Assembly: GCA_018466975.1 (NCBI GenBank)
Contig: CM031556.1
Span: forward strand, 310,001 to 374,000
Source of the DNA: Sparassis latifolia
Taxonomy: Eukaryota; Basidiomycota; Agaricomycetes; Polyporales; Sparassidaceae
Reading direction: 5' to 3'
Length of the DNA: 64,000 nucleotides
Positions 12,180 to 24,100 of the stretch are shown here, in pieces. The position numbers and the translations under genes are program-made. Each line of letters begins with the position of its first letter. The first letter of the stretch is position 1. The notes under the pieces are model-generated. The model was given only the letters and a program-made list of their open reading frames with translations, was not told the origin of the DNA and ran no database searches.

Positions 12180-13967
12180 ATGTCACGGTCTCAACCTACG
12201 CCTGCGGAAAGTTTGAGGATAACAATAGTACTGACAGTTGATTATGCGACGGCCATGCGTTGCTGAGACCGTCTTCTTCTTCCTTAGGCTCTCGCTGCTC
12301 TCCGATTCAAACCACCGGAACAGCCTTACCATGGTGAGTGCCAGTGCGCTAGTGGAGATGATTGCACACGTTTGAAGAATAATTATTCAATAGCATATGT
12401 TCTTGACCTGCGCACCAAGTTTCCAGAAGACCAGTTGCGCTCGTCTGAACAAGACATATGGCGAGAACGCGCTCTGCAGCTTGAGGAAAGCCTAAAAGAA
12501 TTGCAGATCAAGTATGACTGTGAGCATATTGGTAAGTAATCACTCGTACATATTGGAAAGAGCAGCAACGGAGTACTTTGCAGAACTAGTCTCTCTCCGT
12601 GAAGCCCAGCCCCGACAATCATCAGAAGCGCCTGTAGAACCACCAGCATCAGCTGGGAACAAGAAGAAGCAGAAAAAGAAGGTGCCTGCGCACGTATCTC
12701 CGGTGTCATCGCTGAAAGCAAAGCCGTTGAAATTTACCTTACAAACGGTACTGAATGGTGCTGGCAATGGTATGTTTTTATCGGAACTCTATCCGCAGAA
12801 CGAAACGCCTTCACTTTTCGTCTACAATTTTTACTCCTTCCACCATCCGACTTTTGTGACCCGTTTCTTTACGCTCATTGAATCCTTTTGGATTTGCTCT
12901 ATGATTTCGCTTGTCTGATACAGAGCCCAGCTGTTAGTGTACCTCCTGGTCCTTCGACAAAAAGCTTGCTGTCGGCTTTGGAAACACTGGACCTATGGTT
13001 AGCGGTACATGCTGCTAACAAAGCTGTGCTTCCCGCTGCATCTCTCACAGCGATGGTGGCTCGCGCTATCGACGCTCTGGGCGCACTTTTCGTCTCTGTT
13101 GTCCCTCCAAATCACATAATCTCCTCGTCTGTCGGCAGCCTTGAAGCTTTGACAACACTCGTTCCTCGCCTACTCACAGCTGTCTTGCCCCTGCCGGACA
13201 GAGGCGGCCGCAAACGGAAGACTAAATCATCAGAGAACCTTGCTGTGCTTGATGACGTTCTTGGGCGGTTGACTACTGCGATCTTGGTTCCTCTCGTTCG
13301 TTCCTTTGCTCCCCTGTCTAGGTTCCATCTGTCTACCTTACTGTCGCCGGAGAGAAACAAGCAGAAGCGTTCCCAAGCACACAATCGGCATGAAGTGATT
13401 GACATTCGCGCAGAGGTCCTTGCTCTTCTGAAGGCCACGATAATCACATTGGACGAGCTCATGACCACTACAACGCTGTCCGCGCCCAGCATCCACAATC
13501 TCAAGCACCTCCTCGTCCTGGAAGTACTCCGCGAGCTACAGAGCCTGTACCCGGAGTCGTATGCCAGCCCTGACGGCGTTCAAGGCGCAGCAAGCACAGC
13601 TTGGGCCCGCCCTCGTCTCACAGAGCGCGTTGAGAGGCTGATCAGAAAGGACACCCTGTGGTATCTATGCAACGTCCTGCACCTCATGTTCCCCACCACG
13701 CCTCATACTCGATCACCCGCGCCTGTGGATCTCCCGGACGAGTCGGACGAATCGCATGGGCTTCTGGAAGAAGCCGTATACGCGGGCTTGTCGGCCTTTC
13801 TGCGGGGCACACGTCCGCAGGCGCAGCGCTCCGATGCGGAGGAGGGTGACCGTGGGCCTGCTGCTTCAGACGGGAGCGCGAAGGCCCCCTGGCGCGGCTC
13901 GGTGATGGGCGAGGTCGAGCGTGGGATGTTGCTCGCAGTTGTGGAGCGCGTCTGGCTGGCGATGTGA
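12180..13967 (+). CDS. Candidate MEI4-like meiotic double-strand-break protein
   Basis: Five exons (12180-12227, 12288-12333, 12394-12531, 12584-12747, 12924-13967) close in frame to 479 residues. The N-terminus reads ITIALAALRFKPPEQPYH, then a Trp in QDIWRERALQLEESL and a short coiled coil. This resembles the first signature block of MEI4 (small hydrophobics, R-x-K-P, a spaced Trp, then a Leu/Glu coiled coil). MEI4 works with REC114 and IHO1/Mer2 to allow Spo11 breaks in meiosis. The remainder is a long helical region (about residues 145-350) and a C-terminus without known domains, also as in MEI4. A Lys-rich patch NKKKQKKK may be a nuclear signal. The last intron uses a weak donor (GTACTG). 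Homology is inferred from pattern only. The alternative is an unrelated helical protein. Confidence 0.5.
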
Positions 13968-15510
13968 AGTGGCTTACAGAGGGCCGCTCTGCTCGGGGGA
14001 AGCGTACGTGAGGTTTCCTTTTCTGCGCGGCGCTGATGAGCTGACTGTGACGGCATACATAGAGCGAAGTTTCTCCTGGCGAGCGGTAGCACTTGGCACC
14101 GTATGCGCCACGCTACGTCGCGTATCGTGGGTGCAGGTGCGAACGTCCGACCGGTCCCGCCCGAGCTGGCCTGTCGCTCACCAGCACCACTGTGGTCTAA
14201 GTGCGTTACGGAGTCTTGCCTGCTGGTTGTGGCTAGCGTTTGTTAGGGTGGCGGGCGCTCTGCAATTTACACCACAAAGGTGGCAGATTGCCCGAGCTCA
14301 ACGCGACAAGCTGGGGCTGCTCGTCCAAGCTGCTTATCCTGTGGTGTCGCCGCGTCGATGCGTCTAGGCTAGTACAAGTTTGTATACGAGGTCAGGGCTG
14401 GTCACCGGCGCGGTCGACCGCTGTGTTCTCATTGGTGGGCATAATAACTCTAGTTACCGTTGGTGCAGTTTACCGACGTCCGGCTCCCGGTGATCAATGC
14501 TGGGAGGTCGATGAGCTCCATGTTCCGTACCACGGTGCCTCTGCACCTGCGCGTCCGCCTCAAATTACCTCAACTGTGCTATCTATGTACGTACGCACAT
14601 TTGGAGGTTTCCTATAGCTTGTGACCTTTGAGGTGTTTGGGTGTACGTGCGTGCGAGCATTCTTCAACCAGAGGCCATCCATTCTAGCATTGAAGTTCAC
14701 GCGCACGCACAACATGTCTGAAGACCAGTTGGCTGCATGGACCCATGTGAGCACATATTGAATATGTGCTATTGAGAGCCCTATCGGAAGGTTTCGGGGG
14801 AGCTGTCAAACAGCCGGATTGGGTGAATATTCTTCCATGATAGTTATGTTGTGCGTGGTTACGCGACCAGGGTCAAACCAGTCTAGCAGCCAGCGTGTCA
14901 CAAGCAGGTTCGAACTCCTCTCAAGCTTGCTCCCTGTCCTTCCGGCTTATTATAAAATGCTTCAAGTCAAGTAAGGTCTGTTTCTCTTTCGAACGACATG
15001 AAGAGGAAATCTTACCACCACTGCGAGAGCACGAAGTCTGGTTGGAAGACGAAAGCTTGATGCAGAGCCGCGTCTTCGTTGGAGGCAGGAATCGCATCTG
15101 GCTGTGACGCCCAGTGAAAAACGCATATTCCAAGAACGAACCAAGACGCACCAGATCGCGGCTTGACTTGGATTATCGCAAGCGGTCGAACCAGATCTCA
15201 CCTGGTCGAACACGTGCGAGACATCCTGTGATTTGACGCATTGATCCTGTACCATGTCCCGTCTGAATTGCACTTTGCTCGACGTAAGGCCGCCATCTGT
15301 CGAATTTTGCCTGCACGCGTGTCTTGATTAGCTATATACTATATGTTGTACTTGTGCCCAGTGTACTTGCACTTATATCATCTCTTTGCACCCACACCGA
15401 GCTCATCATGTGACAGAGACATGGACGCGTCACCGTACTCATGTCGCCACCACGTCTGCGCTCTTGTCCTCCTGCATCCAGTCGCTCTGACCTCCAGAGC
15501 ACGATGCTTA
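13968..15510. other. Gene-poor stretch, no supported gene
   Basis: About 1.5 kb downstream of the MEI4-like gene. Six-frame ORFs are short and overlapping, with no splice-connected exons or family motifs. A GGTTCGAACTCC string near 14906 resembles a tRNA B-box but no cloverleaf surrounds it. Confidence 0.35.
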
Positions 15511-15511
15511 T

Positions 15512-15925
15512 TATACCGGCCGATTACTCTCACTCAAGCTCATCCAACAGCTCCATGAGAGCACCCACCCCTCGCGTACTAAAGACACCGCCGCGGGCGA
15601 AGACGATGCAGCGGTAAGCTCGAGCTTCAAGAAGCCCATCGTCAAGGCACCGCCGAAAGCGTGCACACTGCAAGCTCGAGACACCAATTTTATATGCGGC
15701 CGAAGACACCGTTGAGAAGTGGCTCAACAGCCTTCTCTGCCTCAATGTGACGGTCATGCCACGCTCGAGTGCGCACAGCTGCCCGCACCCCGCACAGTGC
15801 GAACTGTTCTACATCTCATTCCCTGTCTAATCTCGCAGCAGTTCCGGGAGAACAAGTTTGCACTGCTTTCTGGTGCACGCGTGGTGCGCATTGGCGACAC
15901 ATCCGGACTATGTGAATGTGTGTTC
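15512..15925 (+). pseudogene. Broken relic of KRE33/NAT10 rRNA/tRNA cytidine acetyltransferase
   Basis: KRE33/NAT10 makes N4-acetylcytidine in 18S rRNA and tRNA. Three pieces of the protein appear in order but out of frame. From 15512: YTGRLLSLKLIQQLHES and KKPIVKAPPKAC. From about 15690 in another frame: YAAEDTVEKWLNSLLCL and CPHPAQCELFYISF. From about 15820 in a third: LISQQFRENKFALLSGARVV, then after a further shift ATHPDYVN. In the intact family a long section lies between CELYYV and LISQQF, so an internal deletion is also implied. The helicase and GNAT cores are absent. No flanking target duplication was found. Identification rests on remembered family sequence. A functional copy should exist elsewhere, because the enzyme is essential in yeast. 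Confidence 0.65.
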
Positions 15926-16850
15926 GCCTTCCTGACTGTAATCCTCTGATGTGCCCCTATTGACGCAGGTACGCGACAGTTTCTGTGTCAGGCATCCAGG
16001 CACCTGAAATGTCCTTAAATTTACTTATCAGATGGTCGAGAGACCCTCTGGTGTACTTGCAGCGTTGCTGCTGATTACGGTAGTAAGTACTGCCTACGTG
16101 CAAGTGTGGATCATGTTATGCTAATCTTCCGATAAGAAGGCGATCCGATACTATCCACATTCGCTGAGATCCCCATGATCTTTCCATCTGCGCCTTCAAT
16201 TGGGGGCACTGACTAGCCCCTCAATCTCAAGCGGCTGGGCGCGTACGCGTGCCGCATTCCAGGCTCCAAAGCCAAACGAAGACATCCGAGCAGTCCCGTC
16301 CGCGCGCCGCATTCGCCGATTCGCGACCCTGGCGCGCACGATAGACATGACCCGCATCGAGAAGTTGAGAAGTGGGGGGATGGGGCAAGTTAGGATGACC
16401 AGGTGAGTACAAGGATGTGGATGCGACACGGCACGCCGACTTCTGGCGCATATACCGGGAAATCCGGGGTCAGAGGATCGATATTTGGGCGCGCGGGCGG
16501 GGGGCACATGGACCGAGCGAGGACCGAGCGCACCGAGGCGATCGTCTCGCACTGCGAGAGGTTCGTTTGCGGCGTCCAAAACCCCCCGCCCCCTGTAGCA
16601 GGCTCCGCGGTCACACATCTCTCTTCCGACGACCCCGACTAACGAGCTCGCCGGGCCTTTATGCACACTTCGAGCGCGAGAAGCCGTCTGGACGACCTCG
16701 ACTATCCGGTCAGCCTGAGCGTGAACAGCTGCGCTTGCACCGACTTTGTAGCGGACCTCTCTACCTTATCTCATTCTTTATCTATGCTATGACACATATT
16801 CACTAACTCTACTTATATTACAGGTGTTGGGCAGCATCCAGGTGTGAAAA
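15926..16850. other. Gene-poor stretch, no supported gene
   Basis: About 0.9 kb downstream of the KRE33 relic. The ORFs on both strands are GC-rich and mirror each other. No motif or splice chain supports a gene. Confidence 0.3.
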
Positions 16851-16854
16851 CGGG

Positions 16855-17090
16855 ACGACGGCGAACACAGGGAGTGCGGATGTGTGCGGTTGCGCGCCAG
16901 TGCGCGGGTGCGTGCGCGGGCAGGGGATGGGCGCGCGCGTGCGTGCAGGGGTGCGTAGGTGCAGGGGTGCGTAGGTGCGAGGGCGGGGTATGGGCAGGAG
17001 CGGGGCGGGGCGGGAACGGGGGCGGGGGCGCAGGCAGGGGTGTGAGCGGGGGCGGGGGTGTGAGCGGAGCAGGTCGAAGTAGATCGCGCG
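16855..17090 (+). repeat. G-rich low-complexity tract with short imperfect tandem repeats
   Basis: The plus strand carries many runs of 4-5 G separated by 1-4 bases, with repeated GTGCGTAGGTGCAGGG and GGGGGCGGGGGTGTGAGCGG units. It could form G-quadruplexes. It is followed to about 17400 by scattered TCGCA/TGCGA and CACGACG words. The ORFs across it are compositional artefacts. Confidence 0.7.
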
Positions 17091-18024
17091 ATGTCGCAGG
17101 AGCTCGCACGACGGCGAGGGTGCTCACACGACGTCGAGTGTAGTCACAGTGTATTAAATCACGACAATACAATTATTATACAGCAGCTTAATATTCGACT
17201 AGATGCGAAATGCCTCGATTCTCCCGCTTGGCACTGTGCTAGCCTGCGACCACGTTTGATTGGGCTCGCGCAAGATCGCATATAGTCCAAATTTTCGCGG
17301 CTGGTCGCAGCTGGTCACAGCCACGACCTCGTGCGACTTGCTGCGATCTCACAATACGCGTTTTCCACTGGGTGTGACGTGCGGCGAGGTGCTGCAGGGT
17401 CGCAGGCAGAAATCTGAGCCTGTCATCGGCTCAAATTTTGGACACTCGCATTTTCGGCCTGGTTAGGGTTGGAGTTCTACCGAGAAGAAGTCCACCGCTG
17501 ATTGGCTGGATACCAACGCGGAGTTTGATCGAAATGTGTTTGATGACTTTTGCCATAGCCCTAAGCTGAAACACAACGTAGTAGCGGAGACTGGAATTAT
17601 GTAGTCCGAGCTCTGCTGTGCGCAGGTCCAAGGAAGCTGTGTCGTCGTAGGCCAAATATTGACAGGAAAATGTGCCCATCTCGGGGAGCTCATTTCCATG
17701 TGCTTGTGGAGCGATTACTGAGATGAATATACGTTACGGATAAGCCTGAGAAATTGGGATTCTATTGAAAATTACGTCCATCAACCGAGATGGATTTCCC
17801 GAGGGGCCGTTGTCGCATATGGCAGGAGGGGCATCGGGCCAGTGGAATGGACAACGAGGGCGGAAAGGTTAATTTAAGTCTTTATCAGGCATCACCGGCC
17901 GGAAGCTTCCCGTGCGGTTCTGAAACCATATAACGGAGACGGAGGCAAACGTTAGTTCGCGATACTTCCGTCTCCTGCCTCCCCTCCTCCTCGTCGCGCC
18001 ATCCCTTCCGCCACAAGCCGGGAA
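17091..18024. other. Intergenic and FYVE gene upstream region
   Basis: About 930 bp. The first 300 bp contain recurring TCGCA/CACGACG words. The last 200 bp precede the FYVE start, with a CCATATAA element near 17927. No gene supported. Confidence 0.4.
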
Positions 18025-19343
18025 ATGTCTCTCTCTTCCACCCTTCTATCCCGTCTCAGCTTGCATCGCCACTCGACTGATGCGAAGGACGAAACGGCCA
18101 GTATTGTTTCGTCACAGGGTGAGTCTCCGTTTCTCAGACTGTATAGCGACCATCTCTATCTGTTCTATGTGTCATGTAAACTGTTTCTAACGGATTTCCC
18201 TCTGACTTTCGCAGGCAGTTGTTCGTCGTCTGGAAGCTCTTCAATGAGTTCTTCAGTCGAGTTGTCGGTCTCAGACCGATCACTTCGCCCGTTAGACTGC
18301 CAGTTTCCTCGTACAAGACAGCACGAGCATTTGGCAGTCTTAATCCCGAAACACTTGTGGAAGGTGAGTTTGATTCCCCTTGAGTGATATCACATGGCTC
18401 ATCATGTCCGTCATGATCGTGTTCATGTCACGGTTGCACAGCCTGACGCGCAGGCATCTCATTGTGATATCTTTCGGTGCCACAAGAGGTTCTCAATGTG
18501 GGAGCGAAAGCATGTACGTTCCATCAGCATCACTGTGTGGGATCTCGCCGGGCTGATGCAAATGTACCTCTTGGTGCCTCTAGCATTGTCGCAAATGTGG
18601 TGGTGTGTTCTGCGTGAAATGCTCCACGCGCTTCACAGCGCTTCTTGACACAGCGAATCTGGGTTTTCTGAACCCACCCCGCGATATCCCCATTGCGGTG
18701 TTCGATTCTCCGACGTCCCCAGTGCGTTCCTGGCGCGTCTGCGACGACTGTTGGTATCAGATCCACGGTTGCCCCAGTCCGCGACCTTCCGTGATCAAGA
18801 CCCGCCCGCTCGCGCTTGTGCGCGAGTCCGATTCCGATACTTCCTCCATTTCATCCTCAGTATCCTCGTCACCCGAGATGTCGACGCTCCGCCCGTCGAT
18901 GCGCCGGATACACGCGTCGCCGCGCATACTTCATTCGCCGTTACGCCCGAGTACGCCTTCATCATCGCCACCCAGTGACGTGGGAGCGCTCATCGAAGAC
19001 GCGGAGCTTAGTCTAGGCGAGCTCGAGTCGTACCCACTCAAGCATTCGAGCGTCGTGTGCAAGGCGAACGGCGGAGGTCGGTGGGAGCCGAAGCCTATTG
19101 TGGCGCTTGTGTCTGATAGGCTGCCCGGTGGAAAGGCGCCATATGAGATTGAGCTTGAGCGGGAGGAGGATGAGATCCGCCGCCGCCGCGCTAACCCCAT
19201 CATTCGCAATGGAGGTGCGTTGTGTTACCCTTCGCGTTTCTGAGCACGCCAATCTTATGGTTCCTGTAGACTTCCAGCTGCGTGCCCCTCGCGAAGTCGA
19301 GCCGCGCTCGCCAGCCGGCCCCATTTGCCTCTCTACATTCTGA
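18025..19343 (+). CDS. FYVE zinc-finger protein
   Basis: Probable phosphatidylinositol-3-phosphate-binding endosomal protein. Five exons (18025-18118, 18215-18363, 18442-18513, 18584-19214, 19270-19343) encode 339 residues. The FYVE domain sits at about residues 78-160. The W-x-x-D motif is LWKPDAQASHCDIFRCHKRF, followed by the basic ligand pocket RKHHCRKCGG assembled across the third intron (KH|HCRKCGG), then VFCVKCSTRF. The final cysteine pair is WRVCDDCWYQI, after an insertion of about 35 residues (LDTANLGFLNPPRD onward). The Ser-rich N-terminus and the C-terminal half are unstructured apart from an EREEDEIRRRR helix. A domain-level call is safe. The specific orthologue was not recognised. 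Confidence 0.88.
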
Positions 19344-20058
19344 GCCCGTGCCGCGTGCCGGCTGTCCATGTATGTCTCTGTGTTGTTGTCTCTGCTGCTT
19401 TCGTTATCGTCCGTATACCTGACCCGTCGTTACTCGCCTTTCTATTCCGTATTATTGGTCTGCGCGCAGGCCAGACGTTCTTGTGTATACCTTTGCTTGC
19501 GTACTCGCTCTGCCTAGATTGATTGGTTGGTACTGTAACACTTGTTAATAGTTGTATTGTATGTTTGCATCTATCGTTGTCGTACATATAGGTACATATG
19601 CTTGGGTCAATAGAGGTGATGTGGTACGGTAACTCCGTTCGCTTTCGAATTGCGGTCGGAGCTTCGCTGGCACTGGTACACTGGAGGCACGAATTGCTAA
19701 GCAAACTTGTTGATTGGGGAAGTCATGTTCATTCAATGTTGCACACCATGAACGGAGCATCGCTGATCATGAGTATCAAGTCCAGTTTGCATGGAAGTCA
19801 CATTCATTCAATGTTGCAGTACACTACGAATGAAGCATGTAACTTGCGTGGTCGCAGAAGTGAAAATGAGGTAGTCAACGTCAGATGTATTCCAGCGTTG
19901 TAAAAGACAAGCAAATGTCGAAAGAGCAGGGAATGTGTCGTTTTTTGCATCCGAATGACAGGCAGCAGAAGGAGATGTATGGCGAGCTTACATCGGCAGA
20001 GTTATTGTAGGTATATTCGGGCCTATGCTCTGCCATATATGTTAGTGACGGGTCTGCA
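19344..20058. other. Intergenic with a degenerate two-copy repeat
   Basis: About 715 bp. Apart from the repeat listed separately at 19719-19843, nothing is supported. It must include the FYVE gene 3' end. Confidence 0.4.
19719..19843 (+). repeat. Two degenerate direct copies of about 45 bp, period about 76 bp
   Basis: GGAAGTCATGTTCATTCAAT at about 19719 recurs as GGAAGTCACATTCATTCAAT at about 19795. Both are followed by GTTGCA and later by GAAxGGAGCAT / GAATGAAGCAT. The copies are imperfect and non-coding. Confidence 0.6.
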
Positions 20059-20790
20059 CTACTGACCGCTGAGCGGCAGCGACGCCGCCCAGTTTATCCG
20101 CCACAGCTCTTCCTGGAAGGCGCGGGGTAAGTAGAACTTGACGGGTGCTCCGTCCCTCGTACGTCTAACGGTAAGACACAAGAATGTGCGGCGTGGAATA
20201 TAAGCATTAGATACAGTATAGGCAGCTTCGATCAAAACACGCAACTCGGTGGATTTACTTATCAGACCACAAAAGACATCTTCGGAACGGAACCCGAACT
20301 GTAGCTGAAATTGAAGCGAGGGATTCCTATTATTCCGTAACCGCAGACAATGTGAAGACACAGCTGAAGATGTTAAATTACTTCCCTGGTATGATCGGAA
20401 TTTGGTTTGACACGAGTCACACGACTTGGATAAGGAACTGAACCAGGTAAATAGACATGGTACAGAACTCACAATATGCGCAGAATTTGGTCCATCGATT
20501 ATGCAGTTGAACTGACCACAGAAATGTACTTCAGATAGTGGCATACTTCATGATGCAATACCGGCCCTTGGATTGCGCAAAACTTGTCCAGAGGTCGTTA
20601 CAATGTCAAGAGTGTAAGTATCGCTGAGAGGTTCAGAGAGACCACGGATAAATTGTTACCAGGGTATTGCCCTGCTTGCCATGAGTGATTTCCAGTTGGT
20701 CCGAGTCTGCAAGTCATGGAAAACTCAAGGAAAAAAGGTAGAAGGTGTCTACCTGCATATCGCCGCGATAGTCGTGCCGTAAGATACGTA
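20059..20790 (-). CDS. Possible small uncharacterised gene, structure unresolved
   Basis: Weak call. On the minus strand, protein-like pieces line up: DSDQLEITHGKQGNTL (about 20680), then after a likely intron DTYTLDIVTTSGQVLRNPRA (about 20620-20560), then FQLQFGFRSEDVF (about 20300) and a final exon DGAPVKFYLPRAFQEELW ending at 20059. The joins between the middle pieces could not be closed in frame. A start at an ATG CAG near 20760 is possible. The pattern of short beta-strand-like segments would fit one of the small basidiomycete beta-rich families, but none was recognised. It could also be a decayed gene. Confidence 0.3.
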
Positions 20791-21190
20791 CTTAAATCAG
20801 CACGATGAAATCGGTAGGGCTTTTTGAATGATAAGCTAGAAATTGTCTTGTGTCGTTATATATGGAAGGAATGGATTTCGCGTACTTCGAGGTAAATAAT
20901 AAAATAATAATTAATCACCGCACCGAAACAGACTGGGAAACGATTGGATATTTTACAACAACGGCACGCAGTGCATCTCACTGGTATCAGATTCTTAGCA
21001 GGGGCGTGTCGATGGAGTTGTCTCAAGGACATATCATGGTCACGGTCACGGTGTGTTTCGCTACAAGGCCATGTGGTGACCACGTGGTGTGGGATTTTGC
21101 TTTGCCTGTACCCTTCATTCAAACGCTGTCGGCTTGCCCTACGGACTATACCCCTTCGACGCGGTCGTCGACAGCGGCCCAGCTTTCTCA
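20791..21190. promoter_or_regulatory. Upstream region of the coiled-coil gene
   Basis: About 400 bp before the start at 21191. AT-rich at 20890-20930. ORFs reaching into this region lack a better start context than the ATG at 21191. Confidence 0.35.
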
Positions 21191-24100
21191 ATGACGGCGC
21201 AGCCTCACCAACCGCTTTCCCGCCTTTTTATCCCCCCACCAATTAGTCATGGGTTCGCCGACACCGCACCTACATATTCACCCGGTCTTCCTACAGCTAT
21301 TCATCAAGGAATACACCCACCATATGGGATGAACGTACCGAATCCCATGCAAGCCATGCAAACCATGCAGGGCATGCCACCGTTGCAGACACCTATGCAG
21401 CCAGCATTCTTCCCCCAGCCCCCGGGTGCACCGGGTCGACCAACGTTGCATAGAAGCCATCCCAGCGTCGCCCAGCTCGCAGCGGCAGGCATTCTGCCAC
21501 CCGGCATTCCTGTTACGCCTCTGGGGCAGAATGGCTTTCATTTTGGGCCGATGCAGCCATTCGGCGGTCAACCTTTCATGCCAAGGAACAAACGATCGTT
21601 GAGCGTAAGTGTTGGAGGACCGCCGAAAGCTGTACTGGGGGGCCCGCAGCGCAAGGTGAGTCCGCTGCCTGCTCCCGCCGCGGTGATACCACCTCCGGCG
21701 CCAGTGGTAAGGCCGAAGAAAGTGATTGTCAACTTCCCGCGCGAGTCAGTCCCCGAAGAAGCGCGTCCTTCCTGGGCCAGGACGCCGCTCTTCCCAGTGC
21801 CAGAGCAACCGGACGTGCAACCTCCGGAGTTGGCATCTGCTGAGCAGTATCCGCCAGACGAATGGCGGCTCACTTTGCCGAATACCGTGGACGTGTTTTT
21901 GCCTGGCAAGGTAAGTTTTCTATCCTCAATCGTGATCGGGGCTCTAATCACGCGTAGTCGGCTTGGGACGACATGAGGCGAACATTGATTGAGGAAAGGC
22001 TGGAGAAGTTGGGGGTTGAAAGGGGGTCAGGCAGTATCCCAAATATTCACGCCCCTCATGCCCGTGCTGCCTCGGTGCGTCATATGTTTCAGGAAGACGC
22101 GCATATCGTGACTGATTGGCTGCTTCAGATTTCATCTCCTGCTGACCCAGCGCTTCTGTACTTCAAGCTCAACAAGCTGCAGCAGTCTCAGAATGCGTCG
22201 GGGTCGAATTCACTATCCTCGTCGCCGCATCTGAATTCGTCTCCATCTCCCAGCCAGCTACCGCCACGGCTTCAAAATCGTCACGGGCATAGCATGTCGC
22301 TTGCGCAGCCACCTTCATTTCAATCTCATTCGCCGGTATACAATCCCGCTGGTGCATTCAATCCCTTCGGACCGACCGCGACCCTCGGCTCTGATCAAAT
22401 GCTCATTAATCGTTTATCCCCCGCACCTATACCCTCACTAGACAATATTCATGCACCACAAGGACGGGTCCCAGCTAATTTCTCAACTCTTGCCCCTCCT
22501 CAGGCTTCGTCGAGGCCTGAGAGCCGCCCCGATTTCTTCCGCGGCTTTGGTTTAGATGTTACCGAGGAAGAGGAAGAGCCCATGGAAGATGTTCCAGCTA
22601 GAGAGGGGCTTCGCGGAGCTGATAGCCCCAGTGTGGCGGAGGCGGAGGAGGAGGAGGAGGAGGAGGAGGAGGAGGAGGTATACGACGCGACGGAAGCTGC
22701 TAAAGAAGAATACGAGGATCTCGATCAGGATGGCGTAAGCACTGTGGCGCAAAGTCGTATACATTCCCGACATGTGTCTCGTCTTTCCGCTGCTCTCTCC
22801 TTACGCTCCGTAGGTGGGATGGCAGGCGGTTTCACTCAGGCAGCCGGCGTCGCATTGGATGTCGTACCGTCCCTGGGCCCCTCAGCAGTTGAGGCGGAAG
22901 ATTTGGACCAGGACCCGGATCAGGACGCAGTGGGTGAATGGACGGGATCGGAGGACCTACGCACGGGTGCCGAGACGTCTGAGGACGAGGTGTGTAGACG
23001 CGTTATCTTGTTTCCGTCAGGACTGAATGAAGCGTGTGGTTGTGCAGAGCATAGGCGAGTGGTCTAACCCGTCCGACGAAGAACGGGCGCGTCAGCATCG
23101 TGTTGAGCGGCGCATGCTTCGCCGCATGAAGCAGGAAGATCCTGAGGTTCCGAGGAGGATACCGAAGTTCCCGATCCCACCTGTGACACAGGCAGTGAAG
23201 GATGATGACATTGTCTCCAATCCTAGCGAGGAAGACCATGCAGAGGTGCAGGAAGCATACCTGGGCCTTGGGAAAGAGGGATATCACTCGAGACCGGGCT
23301 CAAATCTCAGCGGGAAGGTTCGACCGCTCCCTCCTTTGCCAAACTCCCGACCAGGATCTGCACCATACTCATACCACGACCCTGCATTGGCACACTCTCG
23401 GGAAACATCTGTGTCGTACTTCCAGCCTGGAGGTATTCAGTCCCGCCCACCACAGTCTCAGACAGCACCTCTACCACGCCGAGATTCCCTCAATCCGTTT
23501 GCGAAACCATTCGTCTTTGGTGCTAACTCAAGTGGGCAGACAACTTCGTCGAACCAGGCGCCTGTATCGGCACCTGTTTTGCCGTCGACATTTGATCATG
23601 AACGGACAGCATCGTTTGGCAAACCTCTGAATGCTGCCGCTCAGGAATTCAAGCCTTCATTCACGTTCCGCCCGCCACCCGGAGTGCCGCAGTTAGCGTT
23701 CGGTGCCGAGGCTTCTCGACCATTACCGGTGCCCCCAGATGTGGTGCCTAGAGCTCAACAGGGCAGGGAGAAGCGGCAGCGTCGTGTGTCAAGTGGTAGC
23801 TATGTCTCTGAGGATGAGGACGGCGTGAACACAATGTCATCCTTCAAGTTCCCTCCTTCTGCGGATAACACGAAAGTAATGAGGCATTCTGCGCCCTCGA
23901 GTCCGCCGCAGGGTCTAATCAGCAAGGAGATGTCCTTAAATGCTGGCGCGAAGCCGTTCAACTTCTCTGGATTCTCGACATTACCATCAATCTCGCAGCA
24001 GGCCAATGTCTTGTCCCAGTCACCTGTCTCAGATGAACATGATGACGAGGATGAAGGGGATGACGAGAACAAGCCTCTGGAACAGAGCCCAACGGAACCT

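Noticed and set aside
14880..14930. tRNA B-box-like GGTTCGAACTCC
   Set aside because: No matching A-box or acceptor stem at the right distance, so no cloverleaf can be drawn.
16813..17172. Proline-rich minus-strand and glycine-rich plus-strand open frames
   Set aside because: Both are translations of the G-rich tract, that is low-complexity artefacts.
20059..20544. A single uninterrupted 161-codon minus-strand gene
   Set aside because: The frame runs through likely introns (for example a CCGTTAG acceptor) and mixes plausible and implausible segments. Only a weak multi-exon gene is kept.
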